A DNA stretch of 64,000 bases from Proteobacteria bacterium UBA981 (GTDB taxonomy: Bacteria > Pseudomonadota > Gammaproteobacteria > Ga0077536): the NCBI GenBank assembly GCA_002292285.1, contig DBBP01000024.1:174235-238234 (forward strand), given 5' to 3'. The notes under the pieces were generated by a model. The model worked only from the letters and a program-made list of their open reading frames with translations, ran no database searches and was not told where the DNA came from. A program made the position numbers and the translations under genes. Below, piece after piece: positions 26,297 to 35,036 of this stretch (positions are counted from its first letter, which is position 1; every line of letters begins with the position of its first letter).

Positions 26297-27291
26297 TGCC
26301 GTTCGGAATGCTGGTGCGCAGGTGCGTTGATGATGGAGTGAATCGTCGTATCCATCCCCTCGGAGTAAGCGTCAACTTCGACCATGAATTTAAACACGGT
26401 GGACTCACCGGCCGGCGCGGCCTGCAGGAAAACGGCGTACACGCCGGGCTCCGGAAACACGTAGTGAATCGGAATCGTTGGTCCCTCAAACACCAACTCG
26501 CTGGGCGCGCTCATCATCTTCACCATCATGTCGTTCAGCATGCGCGCACGGGTTTGTCCGTCGGCGGCAGCTTCACGTATGGCCGCCATCATGCTGGCCA
26601 TGTGTGGGGTGTAACTGTGGGTGTGACCAAAAAAGCGCCCGTCAGTCCGCCACAGTGCCACATGGACCTCAGTCCCGAGCAGCAAAGCCAGATCGGTAAC
26701 CGGCATGCCAGCGCGCGACAATTCGAGCACCAGTTCGGTCTCGAAGCCCGCCACGACCTGAGCTGGCGAGGTACTGAGCCGCGCCGAGACGTCCCGTACG
26801 GTGATGTCGCGCTTCAGGTCGATATCGATTGGCTCGGGAGCGGGGATGTCGCCGACGGTGATGTCGGCATGTTTGAACCAACTGCGCTGGCGATGCGTGA
26901 ACTCGCTCACGATACGGTAGCGTCCTGGCGTGGGGAAAGTGTAGGGGAAGTTCAGCGTTGCCGTGCGGCGATGTTTTTCTTCGATGGGCGCGAAATCTTC
27001 GTGATGAATATGCGCGAAGCTCGAGAAATCCAGATTAACGATGAAATTGTGCAGCGTACGTTCGTGCAGGATTTCCAGATCGTGGACCGGTTCGTCAGTG
27101 CGGCTGTAACGGAGTTGCGAGGTGAGTTGTGTCACTTGACCCGCGACCGGACGAGGCGGGTCACTAAACCACGTCAGGCGATAGGGGCCGCCTGCGCGGG
27201 AGTCGTAACGGCCCTCAGGCTCACCGCTGCACGCGCTGAGCAGGCCGGCCACGAGGGCCGCCAGCACCAGGACGCGCAGCATAGCTTGCAC
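26293..27291 (-). CDS. Outer-membrane or periplasmic lipoprotein, His-rich
   Basis: 332 residues from GTG at 27291 (an ATG at 27282 is equally possible). A lipobox LVAGLLSAC places the lipidated Cys near residue 21, followed by Ser, compatible with outer-membrane sorting. The mature part has two Ig-like beta regions (PYTFPTPGRYRIVSEF; PIHYVFPEPGVYAVFLQ) and His clusters (FAHIHHEDFAP, GHTHSYTPHM) that could bind metal. A Met-rich stretch (MLNDMMVKMM) strengthens that idea. It starts 3 bases after the DUF1329 gene stop and overlaps the next gene by 4 bases. Confidence 0.78.
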   Translation of the reverse strand: MQAMLRVLVLAALVAGLLSACSGEPEGRYDSRAGGPYRLTWFSDPPRPVAGQVTQLTSQLRYSRTDEPVHDLEILHERTLHNFIVNLDFSSFAHIHHEDFAPIEEKHRRTATLNFPYTFPTPGRYRIVSEFTHRQRSWFKHADITVGDIPAPEPIDIDLKRDITVRDVSARLSTSPAQVVAGFETELVLELSRAGMPVTDLALLLGTEVHVALWRTDGRFFGHTHSYTPHMASMMAAIREAAADGQTRARMLNDMMVKMMSAPSELVFEGPTIPIHYVFPEPGVYAVFLQAAPAGESTVFKFMVEVDAYSEGMDTTIHSIINAPAHQHSERQ

Positions 27292-27294
27292 AGT

Positions 27295-28623
27295 TTAGTG
27301 GTCACCACCGCTTTCGAAAACCACCCGGCCGGCGGCTTCCTGAGCGCGATAGCGCGCATCGATTTCCGGCGACAGGGTCATGTTGCGGTGCCCCGGAAAG
27401 CGCTCCGGATACAGGTGCGGGCGCAAAAACCATTCCGCCGGATCGCGGATCAGGACCTGCGATTTGATTGGTTCAATCAACCATTCGCGGCGCATGAACT
27501 CGGCCGAGAAAATCATCTCGACTTCTTCATCTGTCCATTCGCGCAGGGTATGACCGTCGTGGAAGCTATAGCCAATCAAATCGTGGTCGACGTTCCAGTA
27601 CATGGAAGAAAATGATGCGTAGCCGAAATCGCCCAGAGCCGGATTGGATTTGTCGCCAAGGCGCTCTTCGACCATCATAAGGCGACCATCCTTGCCGTAC
27701 TTTTCAATGCGCAGCGGAAAGAAGGTGTTCTTCTCCAGCCACAGCACATAGTATTTTTCGTTGTAGTCAGGCAGCCACTCGGGCTTGGTTGTGGCTTTGA
27801 GCACCCACGCGTCGAGGCCGCCATCGGCACGGTAATACGGGCAGTCGTCGCCCATCATTTTGATACTGCTGGTTGGCTTCTCTACGAAACCCTGACCGTC
27901 AATGTTCAGCACGATGGTTTGGCGGGTGGAAGGAAAGCGCATCGTTTCGTACAGGGTATCGCTGCCGATGACCTCCCATGCCAGTTCCCACGGGTCGCGA
28001 CCCAGCACGTCGTCGAAAGTTTGCGAGTTGTCCGGGAAGCGCTGATCGCGGCGCGGCTCCGGTTGCCGCCGTACGCGGCGTAGCGAAGGGGAATAGACGA
28101 AGAAGTCCATTTTCGAACGATTTTCGATGTCTGTACGGGCCGGGAACCACAGTTGCTGGGTGTTCTCAGACTCTGGCGGGAAAACGTCATACATCGCCCA
28201 CTTGCCGTAGACCTCACCGGGCTTGGTCCCGGTGATATAGCCCATCAGTCCGGTTTGACCCGGGTTGTCGATATAGCCGACCGACGCGCCCTGGTTGATG
28301 TAGCCCGAACTCGTGACAACGCCAAAGGCGTCAACCATGAGGTAATCCCAGCGCGAGATATGGACGAACTCAGCTTGGCGAAAGCCCATTTCTTCGGCCG
28401 TGTAGGGCGCCTCGAAGGGATACGGTTCGGCCGGGATGTAGGGGATAGTGGTATCCCGAGGTGTCGAAGTCGCGGGGTCGTACAAGGCGCGTTCCTCGGC
28501 CGTGAAATTGGCGACCGTGCGCCAGCTGTCGGCAGCGAACGCGCTACACGTGACGAGTAACAATCCAGGCAAGCAGCCATAGATTAGTGTGCGGCCCAGG
28601 CCTTTGCCCGATTCAGAATTCAT
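27295..28623 (-). CDS. DUF1329 (LolA-like fold) periplasmic/outer-membrane protein
   Basis: 442 residues with a signal peptide (TLIYGCLPGLLLVTCSAFAA). The body matches DUF1329: WFPARTDIENRSKMDFFVYSP, SLRRVRRQPEPRRDQRFPDN and the C-terminal WNVDHDLIGYSFHDGHTLREW. DUF1329 proteins have a LolA/LppX-like fold suited to hydrophobic ligands and are usually encoded beside DUF1302 barrels, as here. The start overlaps the DUF1302 gene by 11 bases. A role in moving lipids or hydrophobic substrates across the outer membrane is inferred from fold and partnership. Confidence 0.85.
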   Translation of the reverse strand: MNSESGKGLGRTLIYGCLPGLLLVTCSAFAADSWRTVANFTAEERALYDPATSTPRDTTIPYIPAEPYPFEAPYTAEEMGFRQAEFVHISRWDYLMVDAFGVVTSSGYINQGASVGYIDNPGQTGLMGYITGTKPGEVYGKWAMYDVFPPESENTQQLWFPARTDIENRSKMDFFVYSPSLRRVRRQPEPRRDQRFPDNSQTFDDVLGRDPWELAWEVIGSDTLYETMRFPSTRQTIVLNIDGQGFVEKPTSSIKMMGDDCPYYRADGGLDAWVLKATTKPEWLPDYNEKYYVLWLEKNTFFPLRIEKYGKDGRLMMVEERLGDKSNPALGDFGYASFSSMYWNVDHDLIGYSFHDGHTLREWTDEEVEMIFSAEFMRREWLIEPIKSQVLIRDPAEWFLRPHLYPERFPGHRNMTLSPEIDARYRAQEAAGRVVFESGGDH

Positions 28624-30775
28624 AGCTCAGCTCCCAGCCGACGTTGTCCCACTGATTGTACTGCCCATAAAGGTCAGTGCTGCTACCGGTGTCATAACCG
28701 GTATATATGAGATGCCCTTTGACGAATTGTGAGAATTTATAGGTCATCCGCAGCTTGGTTTTCAGGCCGCCCCAACCGCTGTCAGACCCGCCGATGAGCG
28801 GGAAGAGGGTGAGGTCCATGTTCAGACGATCGCGGGTGAAAGCAAACGGACGTGAGAAAAATACCACCGGGATAAAACTCCATTCGTCGCCGAAGCCGCC
28901 GCCAAAACCGGCGCCAAGCCCCTCCTTGTGGTTGAGCGTTTGGTACCACGAAGGCTGAAAAATCAAGGTCGTACGATGCGGCAGGCCGAATTCAATAGCG
29001 ATTGCGGCGCGCACTGTATCGTGGGTGGACATGCCGTCAGTCGAACTTCCAGCCAGCGCCTCGGCGCGTTTCTCGAAGTCGGCAAAGCGTACGCCGTTGG
29101 TATACAACGCTTCGACACGGAACACGGTCGGCAGGCTGCCGACCACTGGTACGTTCTGGAACGTCATGCCGTAATCCATGGTTGCACCGGCGTGATGCAA
29201 GCGCTTGTGCTCAGCCCGTACCTGCAGCACGGTGTTGCCATTCTGCACGCTCGTGCCAAGCACACGCTCGACCGGGTTTTTGTCCCAGGCGTACATGTAG
29301 ATGAACCCGTACGTCAGCGCCCCTGCGGCGCGATCGACGCGAATGCCATATTCATGATCGGAAAAATTGCCTGCTTCCGGTCGGTCGGTCGGCAGCACGA
29401 TATTCGTCGTTGAAGTCGGTGCCAGCGGAGATGCCCAGGGTGAGCCAGGCAGAGGGTTGCGGTCGTGTTCGAAGTCGAACACATAGAGCGTCTGGACCGT
29501 CGTATCTCCAAAGTAAAAGGTCGAATTCGCCATCCACGTCGGCAGGCGGCGAAATTCGTAATCTTCTGATTCGAGCTGCACCGATTCACGTCGGTCCATA
29601 CCGTTCACGATATCGATGAACTGGCCGTCCATCTTGCCCCAGGCGACTTGCTGCTTGCCGACTTTTAAATCGAAGCCGGGTTTGCGATAACTGACGTAAA
29701 GTTCGCGTAGCACGCGTTCGCTGGTGTTATAGACCTCAGCTGTGCGGTCGAGGCTGTCGGCGTACAGGCCGCGCGAATCCTGCCAGTCGTACGTGCCATC
29801 GTATAGCCCATGGGCAATCCCCTTGATATCGATGCCATCGGCGACGTGGTAGCTGGTCTCAAGTTCAAACAGGTTTTGCAGCTGCAAGAAACGAAAATCC
29901 TGATTGACGGTGCCGATGGGTCCATTCCGCTCGAGGAGAACGTCAGACCACTGGCGCAGAAAGCCGCGAAACTGCAAACGCGGCACGGCACGTTCTATGG
30001 GCTGGCGGACGTGTTTGCCAATCGGGTCGAAGGTCGCCATGGCGCGGTCAAAGCGCGAGAACATGTTCCTGATCCCCGAGCCACCGGAAGCCGGTGCGCT
30101 GGACGGTGCGGGCTGAGGCAGCGCGGCCGATGGCGTCGTCCTGGCGACCGCTGGTGCTGGTGCCTGCTGCACAGGCACTGGGGTCGGTGTGATTGTTGAT
30201 GGCGCGGGCGTCGGTGCGGTCAGCATTTCATCACCGGCAGCGATAGCCGCAGGCCGTGCGGGCGGTTTCGAAGCGACCACGGGTGCCTTATCCGGCGATT
30301 CTGCTCCGGCTCCGGCTCCAAGTTCAACCAGGTCGACGACGATACGGTTGCCATAGCCCCCATCCGGTCCGAGTTGCATGGATTGCGCAGTGACCTTACG
30401 CGACAAATCGAACACCACACGCAGATCGCCAGCGCCGCGTTTGGCATGGCGAAGCGCGGTCAGAGGTCCGTTATGACCGCCGGAAAAATTCTGTGCCGCG
30501 AGCGTATTGGCGTTCGAATTATCGATATCGATAACCACGCGCTCCGGATTCGAGAGCGTAAAGACGGCGTAATTGGCCGCGCTATCAGTGTCCAGAACGA
30601 TACGCGTGCGCTGTGCGTCGCTCGAGGTACGCACGGCTTCGATGACGGCGGCATTGGCGAGCGATGAGGCGGCCAGAAGTGACGCCAGCAATGCGGGTCC
30701 AGGTCTGGTCAGTAAGCGGGTCGCGCTCGTCAAACGACGCGGGATGGTCCCCGGTCGGGATGGTTTGGCTTTCAT
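28613..30775 (-). CDS. AMIN domain fused to DUF1302 outer-membrane beta-barrel
   Basis: 720 residues: signal peptide (about 20-42), AMIN domain (about 43-150; RTRIVLDTDSAANYAVFTLS, PERVVIDIDNSNANTLA, NRIVVDLVELG), a Pro/Ala-rich linker (about 160-235), then a DUF1302 barrel to the C-terminal aromatic end WDNVGWELSYEF. Barrel strands alternate, for example TYGFIYMYAWDKNPVERVLG. AMIN domains bind peptidoglycan or target proteins to periplasmic sites, so the fusion may anchor the barrel to the wall. First gene of the operon; an AT-rich promoter region precedes it. Most DUF1302 proteins lack an AMIN domain. Confidence 0.85.
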   Translation of the reverse strand: MKAKPSRPGTIPRRLTSATRLLTRPGPALLASLLAASSLANAAVIEAVRTSSDAQRTRIVLDTDSAANYAVFTLSNPERVVIDIDNSNANTLAAQNFSGGHNGPLTALRHAKRGAGDLRVVFDLSRKVTAQSMQLGPDGGYGNRIVVDLVELGAGAGAESPDKAPVVASKPPARPAAIAAGDEMLTAPTPAPSTITPTPVPVQQAPAPAVARTTPSAALPQPAPSSAPASGGSGIRNMFSRFDRAMATFDPIGKHVRQPIERAVPRLQFRGFLRQWSDVLLERNGPIGTVNQDFRFLQLQNLFELETSYHVADGIDIKGIAHGLYDGTYDWQDSRGLYADSLDRTAEVYNTSERVLRELYVSYRKPGFDLKVGKQQVAWGKMDGQFIDIVNGMDRRESVQLESEDYEFRRLPTWMANSTFYFGDTTVQTLYVFDFEHDRNPLPGSPWASPLAPTSTTNIVLPTDRPEAGNFSDHEYGIRVDRAAGALTYGFIYMYAWDKNPVERVLGTSVQNGNTVLQVRAEHKRLHHAGATMDYGMTFQNVPVVGSLPTVFRVEALYTNGVRFADFEKRAEALAGSSTDGMSTHDTVRAAIAIEFGLPHRTTLIFQPSWYQTLNHKEGLGAGFGGGFGDEWSFIPVVFFSRPFAFTRDRLNMDLTLFPLIGGSDSGWGGLKTKLRMTYKFSQFVKGHLIYTGYDTGSSTDLYGQYNQWDNVGWELSYEF

Positions 30776-31179
30776 GGTGATTTCCCCTCGGGCACGGTGC
30801 CGTTCGATTCGGCGCGCGACTTCTATTGCAGAGATAGCTTTAAATTCATTATATAAACTGTTGTAAATACTAATCTATTACCGACGTAACGTGCAAATAT
30901 CGGCTGCTGTCAATATTCAGACCGCCCGGTGCGACCGAAAATGTTGCCGCGCCGACCGCACAGTTCAGCGTGGATCTTGCCGACGAATCTCGCCGCCGCC
31001 ACAGACCTGTCACCCCCAATCTGCTGCTACGTATTCAGTGAATGCCGCGGCAGGACCGCACGACCGGGCCCTGCGTTCGATTACTGTTAGCATGAGAAAT
31101 CAATAGCTGCCCCGCGCAATCTTGTGGTGGTCCGCGCCGGACTTGCCTGGCGCGTGGCCGCGCCGATCAGGAGTTCAGC
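30776..31179. other. 404-base divergent intergenic region
   Basis: Between the DUF1302 operon (minus) and the molybdopterin oxidoreductase (plus). A strongly AT-rich patch at 30836-30885 (TTATATAAACTG and neighbours) stands out in this GC-rich window and is the likely promoter of the minus-strand operon. An AGGAG ribosome site serves the plus gene at about 31168. No gene was seen. Confidence 0.5.
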
Positions 31180-33306
31180 ATGGCTGCAGTTCTTAAAACC
31201 AAACATCATGGTGGCTGCCCTCACGATTGTCCGGATACCTGCTCAATGGTGTTCGAGGTCGAGGACGGCAAATTGGTTGGGGTGCGCGGCAACCGCGAGC
31301 ACCCCATGACTCGCGGCGGCTTGTGCGTGAAGCTAAAGGATTACGAAAAGCGCCATGACCACCCTGACCGCCTGCTCTATCCTCTGCGCCGAACCGGACC
31401 GAAAGGGAGTAAACAATTCGAGCAAATCAGCTGGCGGGATGCGCTCGATGAAATCGCGGCGCGCTGGAAATCAATCATCGCTGAACATGGTGCGCAGGCG
31501 ATCGCGCCTTACAGCTACCTCGGTCACCAGGGGCTGGTCCACGGCCTGAATGGCGGTGACGCGTTCTTCAATCGTATGGGCGCGAGTGTGATGGAACGAA
31601 CGTTTTGCGGGGAAGGGTCGGCAACCGCGTGGTTGCTGACTTACGGACCGAGTGGTGGTTTGGATCCAGAGAGCTTCAGGCACGCCAATTTGATCGTAAT
31701 CTGGGCCTGCAACAGCGTCAGCACGAATCTGCATCACTGGCATATCGTTAAGGAGGCGCAGAAGGCCGGCGCCAAAGTCATCGTCATCGATGCGTACGCG
31801 TCGCGAACCGCCAAGGAGGCCGACTGGCACCTGGCACCGCGGCCCGGCACCGACGGCGCGCTCGCCATGGCGATGATCCACACGTTGATCGATGAAGACC
31901 TTATCGACAATGACTACGTTGAAAACCATACCGAGGGTTTCGCTGAGCTGGCAGAACGGGCGAAGACGCGCACGCCTGAGTGGGCGGCCGAAATCACCGG
32001 CATAGCTGCACGAGATATTCGCCAGTTAGCACGCGAATATGCGACCAGTGGTACCGCGGCGATACGTATCGGCGTCGCGCTTGAGCGCCATCATGGCGGT
32101 GGCCAAACGATCCGTGCCGTGTGTGCACTGCCCGCACTGACCGGGGCGTGGCGTCACGTTGGCGGTGGCATCCTGGCGATGCCCGTGTGGCAACACCCGT
32201 ATCGTTTCGATGCGATTTGTCGGTCTGACTGGATTCCGGTCGGCACCCGGGTACTCAACAACTTGCAGCTTGGCCGTGACCTGACGGGCGAGAATGAACT
32301 CTCAATACCAATCAAATCCCTGATGGTATGGAACACGAATCCGGTCACTCAGGCACCCGAGTGCGACAAGGTTGTTGACGGTCTGATGCGCGACGATCTT
32401 TTTACCGTAGTCGCAGATCACTTTCTGACCGACACGGCAGTCTATGCGGACATCGTCTTGCCGGCGGCTATGGGCGCAGAAATGGAGGACATTATTCTGG
32501 CCTGGGGGCACAATTTTCTGACCTACAACGAAGCCTGTGCTGATGCACCTGGCGAAGCAGTGTCGAATCGGGAAATCTTTCGTCGCCTTGCGGCGGCGAT
32601 GGGCTACGACGAACCGGAATTCAAGTGGTCTGACAGTGAGTGCCTTGAGCACTTCATCGACTGGGACGCGCCGGTGTGCGACGGTATCGATCTCGACTAT
32701 CTGCGCACGCATGGCTACGCGCGCCTGAACGTTGGCAGCGCGGATGAACGGGCGCCACATCGTGAAGGAAATTTCCCGACTCCGTCAGGCAAATGTGAGC
32801 TGAAGGCGAGCCTCGCTACGGGCGGTAATTTCGTCGCCGCCCCATTTCGTCAGATGTACGAGGACATGCAGGGCGGCGAACCGCTGGATGATTTGCCCGA
32901 CTATGTCGCACCGCGCGAAAGTGCACAGAGCAACCCGGCGCTGGCGGCGCGATTTCCGCTCAGCCTGGTCTCGCCCAAAAGTCATGGTTTTCTCAATTCC
33001 TGTTATGCCAACGCAAGCGACAAAATCAAAGGTCAGGGCGAGCAGTTCGTGTTGATTCATCCGGACGACGCGGCGGCACGCAATATTGAAGCCGGCAGCA
33101 CTGTGCGCGTCTCTAACGATCGCGGTAGTTTTGAGGGCGCGGCGAGACTCACCAAGGACGTGAATTGCGGCGTGGTGGTCGCGACGCTTGGCTACTGGCG
33201 CCAGCTCAATCGCGGCACAGTTAATATTGTCAGCTCGGCAGAGTTCGCCAACATGGGGCACGCGCCGAGCTTTTCCGACAATTTGGTTGAAGTGGCGCTG
33301 GCTTAA
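31180..33306 (+). CDS. Molybdopterin oxidoreductase (formate-dehydrogenase-like) with N-terminal 4Fe-4S motif
   Basis: 708 residues. The 4Fe-4S ligands are C13, C17, C21 (GGCPHDCPDTCSM) and C49 (RGGLCVKL). Cys143 in MERTFCGEGSATA sits where formate dehydrogenase H has its Mo-coordinating residue. Molybdopterin-binding segments include LIVIWACNSVSTNLHHWHIV and VWNTNPVTQAPEC, and the C-terminal dinucleotide-binding domain begins around FPLSLVSPKSHGFLNS. No Tat signal, so it is cytosolic. It stands alone without electron-transfer subunits, and the substrate is unknown; a formate dehydrogenase or a sulfur/nitrogen-compound reductase are both possible. Confidence 0.85.
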   Translation: MAAVLKTKHHGGCPHDCPDTCSMVFEVEDGKLVGVRGNREHPMTRGGLCVKLKDYEKRHDHPDRLLYPLRRTGPKGSKQFEQISWRDALDEIAARWKSIIAEHGAQAIAPYSYLGHQGLVHGLNGGDAFFNRMGASVMERTFCGEGSATAWLLTYGPSGGLDPESFRHANLIVIWACNSVSTNLHHWHIVKEAQKAGAKVIVIDAYASRTAKEADWHLAPRPGTDGALAMAMIHTLIDEDLIDNDYVENHTEGFAELAERAKTRTPEWAAEITGIAARDIRQLAREYATSGTAAIRIGVALERHHGGGQTIRAVCALPALTGAWRHVGGGILAMPVWQHPYRFDAICRSDWIPVGTRVLNNLQLGRDLTGENELSIPIKSLMVWNTNPVTQAPECDKVVDGLMRDDLFTVVADHFLTDTAVYADIVLPAAMGAEMEDIILAWGHNFLTYNEACADAPGEAVSNREIFRRLAAAMGYDEPEFKWSDSECLEHFIDWDAPVCDGIDLDYLRTHGYARLNVGSADERAPHREGNFPTPSGKCELKASLATGGNFVAAPFRQMYEDMQGGEPLDDLPDYVAPRESAQSNPALAARFPLSLVSPKSHGFLNSCYANASDKIKGQGEQFVLIHPDDAAARNIEAGSTVRVSNDRGSFEGAARLTKDVNCGVVVATLGYWRQLNRGTVNIVSSAEFANMGHAPSFSDNLVEVALA

Positions 33307-33314
33307 CGCCAGCG
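33296..33314. terminator. Hairpin at the convergent end of the Mo-oxidoreductase and DUF899 genes
   Basis: Seven-base arms CGCTGGC (33296-33302) and GCCAGCG (33308-33314) with a TTAAC loop span the stop codon of the plus-strand gene. No T-run follows on either side, so it is only a probable terminator. Confidence 0.45.
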
Positions 33315-33328
33315 TCCAAACCAGTGCG

Positions 33329-34042
33329 TCAGCCTGCAGCGCTGTACTCGTCGCGCAGACGCACCCATTCCATCGGATAGCTGAGGGTGCCTTCGTCACG
33401 CCCGCGCGGCACCACATCCAGATGGTGGTAAGCCGAATTAAGGATATCGAGCCCGCGGCCGTAGCAGGAATACGTGTGATAGATGCTGCCGTTATCCTCC
33501 TTGGAAAACACGCTCAGGCCGGGTAGCTCGCCCATGCGCGCCGGGCTCGAACCAAAGTTGTAGGTTGCATCACCGGCTTCGAGTTGCGCCGGGGTGAACG
33601 AGACGCCGTAATCCTGGCCAAATTCATTGTCGGGTGAGGACACCCACGGGAAGCGCCAACCCATGCGCGCTTTGAAGGCTTCGAGTTTGGCCAGTGGTGC
33701 TTTTGATACCGCCACAAACCGCACGTCGCGCGCGAGCAAATGTTCGGTAATGCCGTTGTAATTGTCGGCCCAAAATGAACAACTCTTACAGCCCGCCTCC
33801 CAGTCGTCGTCAAACATAAAATGATAGACAACCAACTGGCTGCAATTGCCGAACAATTCAGCCAGCGATTTCTCACCGTCGGGGCTTGCAAAGCTATAGG
33901 TCCGTTCGAGCTTGACCCACGGCAACGCACGCCGTGCGGCACTTAGTGCGTCGCGCTGCCGTGTAAACGCTTTTTCTTCGGCGAGTAGTTCCTGGCGCGC
34001 AGCCAGCCATTGTTCTCGTGAAACAACTTGCGGTGCAGTCAT
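33329..34042 (-). CDS. DUF899 thioredoxin-fold protein
   Basis: 237 residues. The family core reads LERTYSFASPDGEKSLAELF, VVYHFMFDDDWEAGCKSCSFWAD and GWRFPWVSSPDNEFGQDYG, with a CxxC (GCKSC) in the thioredoxin position. DUF899 proteins are predicted soluble thiol-disulfide-like proteins, common beside ArsR/SRPBCC pairs. It is the third gene of such an operon, 45 bases after the SRPBCC gene. Biological substrate unknown. Confidence 0.85.
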   Translation of the reverse strand: MTAPQVVSREQWLAARQELLAEEKAFTRQRDALSAARRALPWVKLERTYSFASPDGEKSLAELFGNCSQLVVYHFMFDDDWEAGCKSCSFWADNYNGITEHLLARDVRFVAVSKAPLAKLEAFKARMGWRFPWVSSPDNEFGQDYGVSFTPAQLEAGDATYNFGSSPARMGELPGLSVFSKEDNGSIYHTYSCYGRGLDILNSAYHHLDVVPRGRDEGTLSYPMEWVRLRDEYSAAG

Positions 34043-34087
34043 GGCGTTCTCCTTTCACAAAGGGCGGGATAGATTGGTGGCGATAAA

Positions 34088-34537
34088 TTAGCCTACACAG
34101 GCGGTGAGTTTTTCCAGCGATTCTGACCAACCTGCGAGATGTAGCTCGGTGGTGTCGCGGTCAAATAGTCGATTGTGGTTTAAGGTCAGTTCCGTGCCGC
34201 CAGTCGTGGCGATGAGGCGCACGGTCACGAGCGATTCGCGCTCGGGTGTGCCGCTCCAGGCCCAACTGAAACTTAAGGTATGGGGCGGCTCGACCTCCTG
34301 GTAAGCACCGCCAACTTCGAGGGTTTCGCCGTTTGGGGTACGCATGACGATGCGGTAGCGGCCGCCGACGCGTAGGTCGACGTGACTTTCCAGGACTTCG
34401 GCACTGCGCGGGCCGAACCAGCGGCTGAGCGCGTCCGGGTCAGTCCAGGCCGCCCACAGGCGTTCCGGCGTCACGGCAAACCGCCGTTCCAGTGAAAAGC
34501 CGGTGTCTTCTACGGTGGCCGCTGCGTGTGCTGACAT
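34088..34537 (-). CDS. SRPBCC/AHSA1-domain protein
   Basis: 149 residues of the START-like helix-grip fold: FSLERRFAVTPERLWAAWTD, LSRWFGPRSAEVLESHVDLR and TGGTELTLNHNRLFD, with a C-terminal amphipathic helix WSESLEKLTACVG. These cytosolic proteins bind hydrophobic ligands. Start and stop codons of this gene and the ArsR gene overlap by one base (TAATG), so the two are coupled. Confidence 0.87.
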   Translation of the reverse strand: MSAHAAATVEDTGFSLERRFAVTPERLWAAWTDPDALSRWFGPRSAEVLESHVDLRVGGRYRIVMRTPNGETLEVGGAYQEVEPPHTLSFSWAWSGTPERESLVTVRLIATTGGTELTLNHNRLFDRDTTELHLAGWSESLEKLTACVG

Positions 34538-34866
34538 TACGTTTGCTCCAGAAATTCTTCGAGGCTATCGAGTTGGCTGGCCCAGAACTGCTGGTAAAAA
34601 CTAATCCATTCATCAGCTTCCCCGAGCGGCTCGACATTCAAGCGGCAATGCACGGTACGCCCACGCTTCTCGCGCACTACCAGACCGGCGTCGATGAGGA
34701 CGTTCAGATGTTTCATGATCGCTGGTAGTGAAATCGGAAATGGGCTCGCCAGCGCGCTGATACTCATTTCTCCGCCGCTTGCGAGTTCGGCCACAATCGC
34801 TCGGCGGGTCCCGTCGGCCAGGGCCGCGAAAACGCTGTCGAGGGTGTTTGTATTAAACTTAACCAT
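34537..34866 (-). CDS. ArsR-family winged-helix repressor
   Basis: 109 residues from ATG at 34866 (MVKFNTNTLDSVFAALADG). The winged helix reads LDSVFAALADGTRRAIVAEL, SISALASPFPISLPAIMKHL and VLIDAGLVVREKRGRTVHCR. No thiol metal site is visible, as expected for the ArsR subgroup paired with SRPBCC proteins, in which the partner may supply ligand sensing. It probably represses its own operon through the inverted repeat over its start codon and may also affect the divergent LLM gene. Confidence 0.88.
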   Translation of the reverse strand: MVKFNTNTLDSVFAALADGTRRAIVAELASGGEMSISALASPFPISLPAIMKHLNVLIDAGLVVREKRGRTVHCRLNVEPLGEADEWISFYQQFWASQLDSLEEFLEQT

Positions 34867-34875
34867 TAAGTTAAG
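34858..34875. promoter_or_regulatory. Inverted repeat over the arsR-like start, probable self-operator
   Basis: Arms CTTAAC (34858-34863) and GTTAAG (34870-34875) are separated by six bases that include the start codon. Position and AT-rich content fit an ArsR autoregulatory site, but binding is inferred only. Confidence 0.45.
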
Positions 34876-35036
34876 TATTGGTTGAACTAGCCTGCACGTC
34901 AAGTGCTAACGAGTGCGGGCGGAGTAGCACTTTTTGTCGGAGCAGCGAGGACGGACGCCAGGCAACTCGTCGTGCGGAGTGCAGGTCGCAAATACGGTAT
35001 TGTGAATGTGCAGTATTCGCATTCAGAGGAACATTC

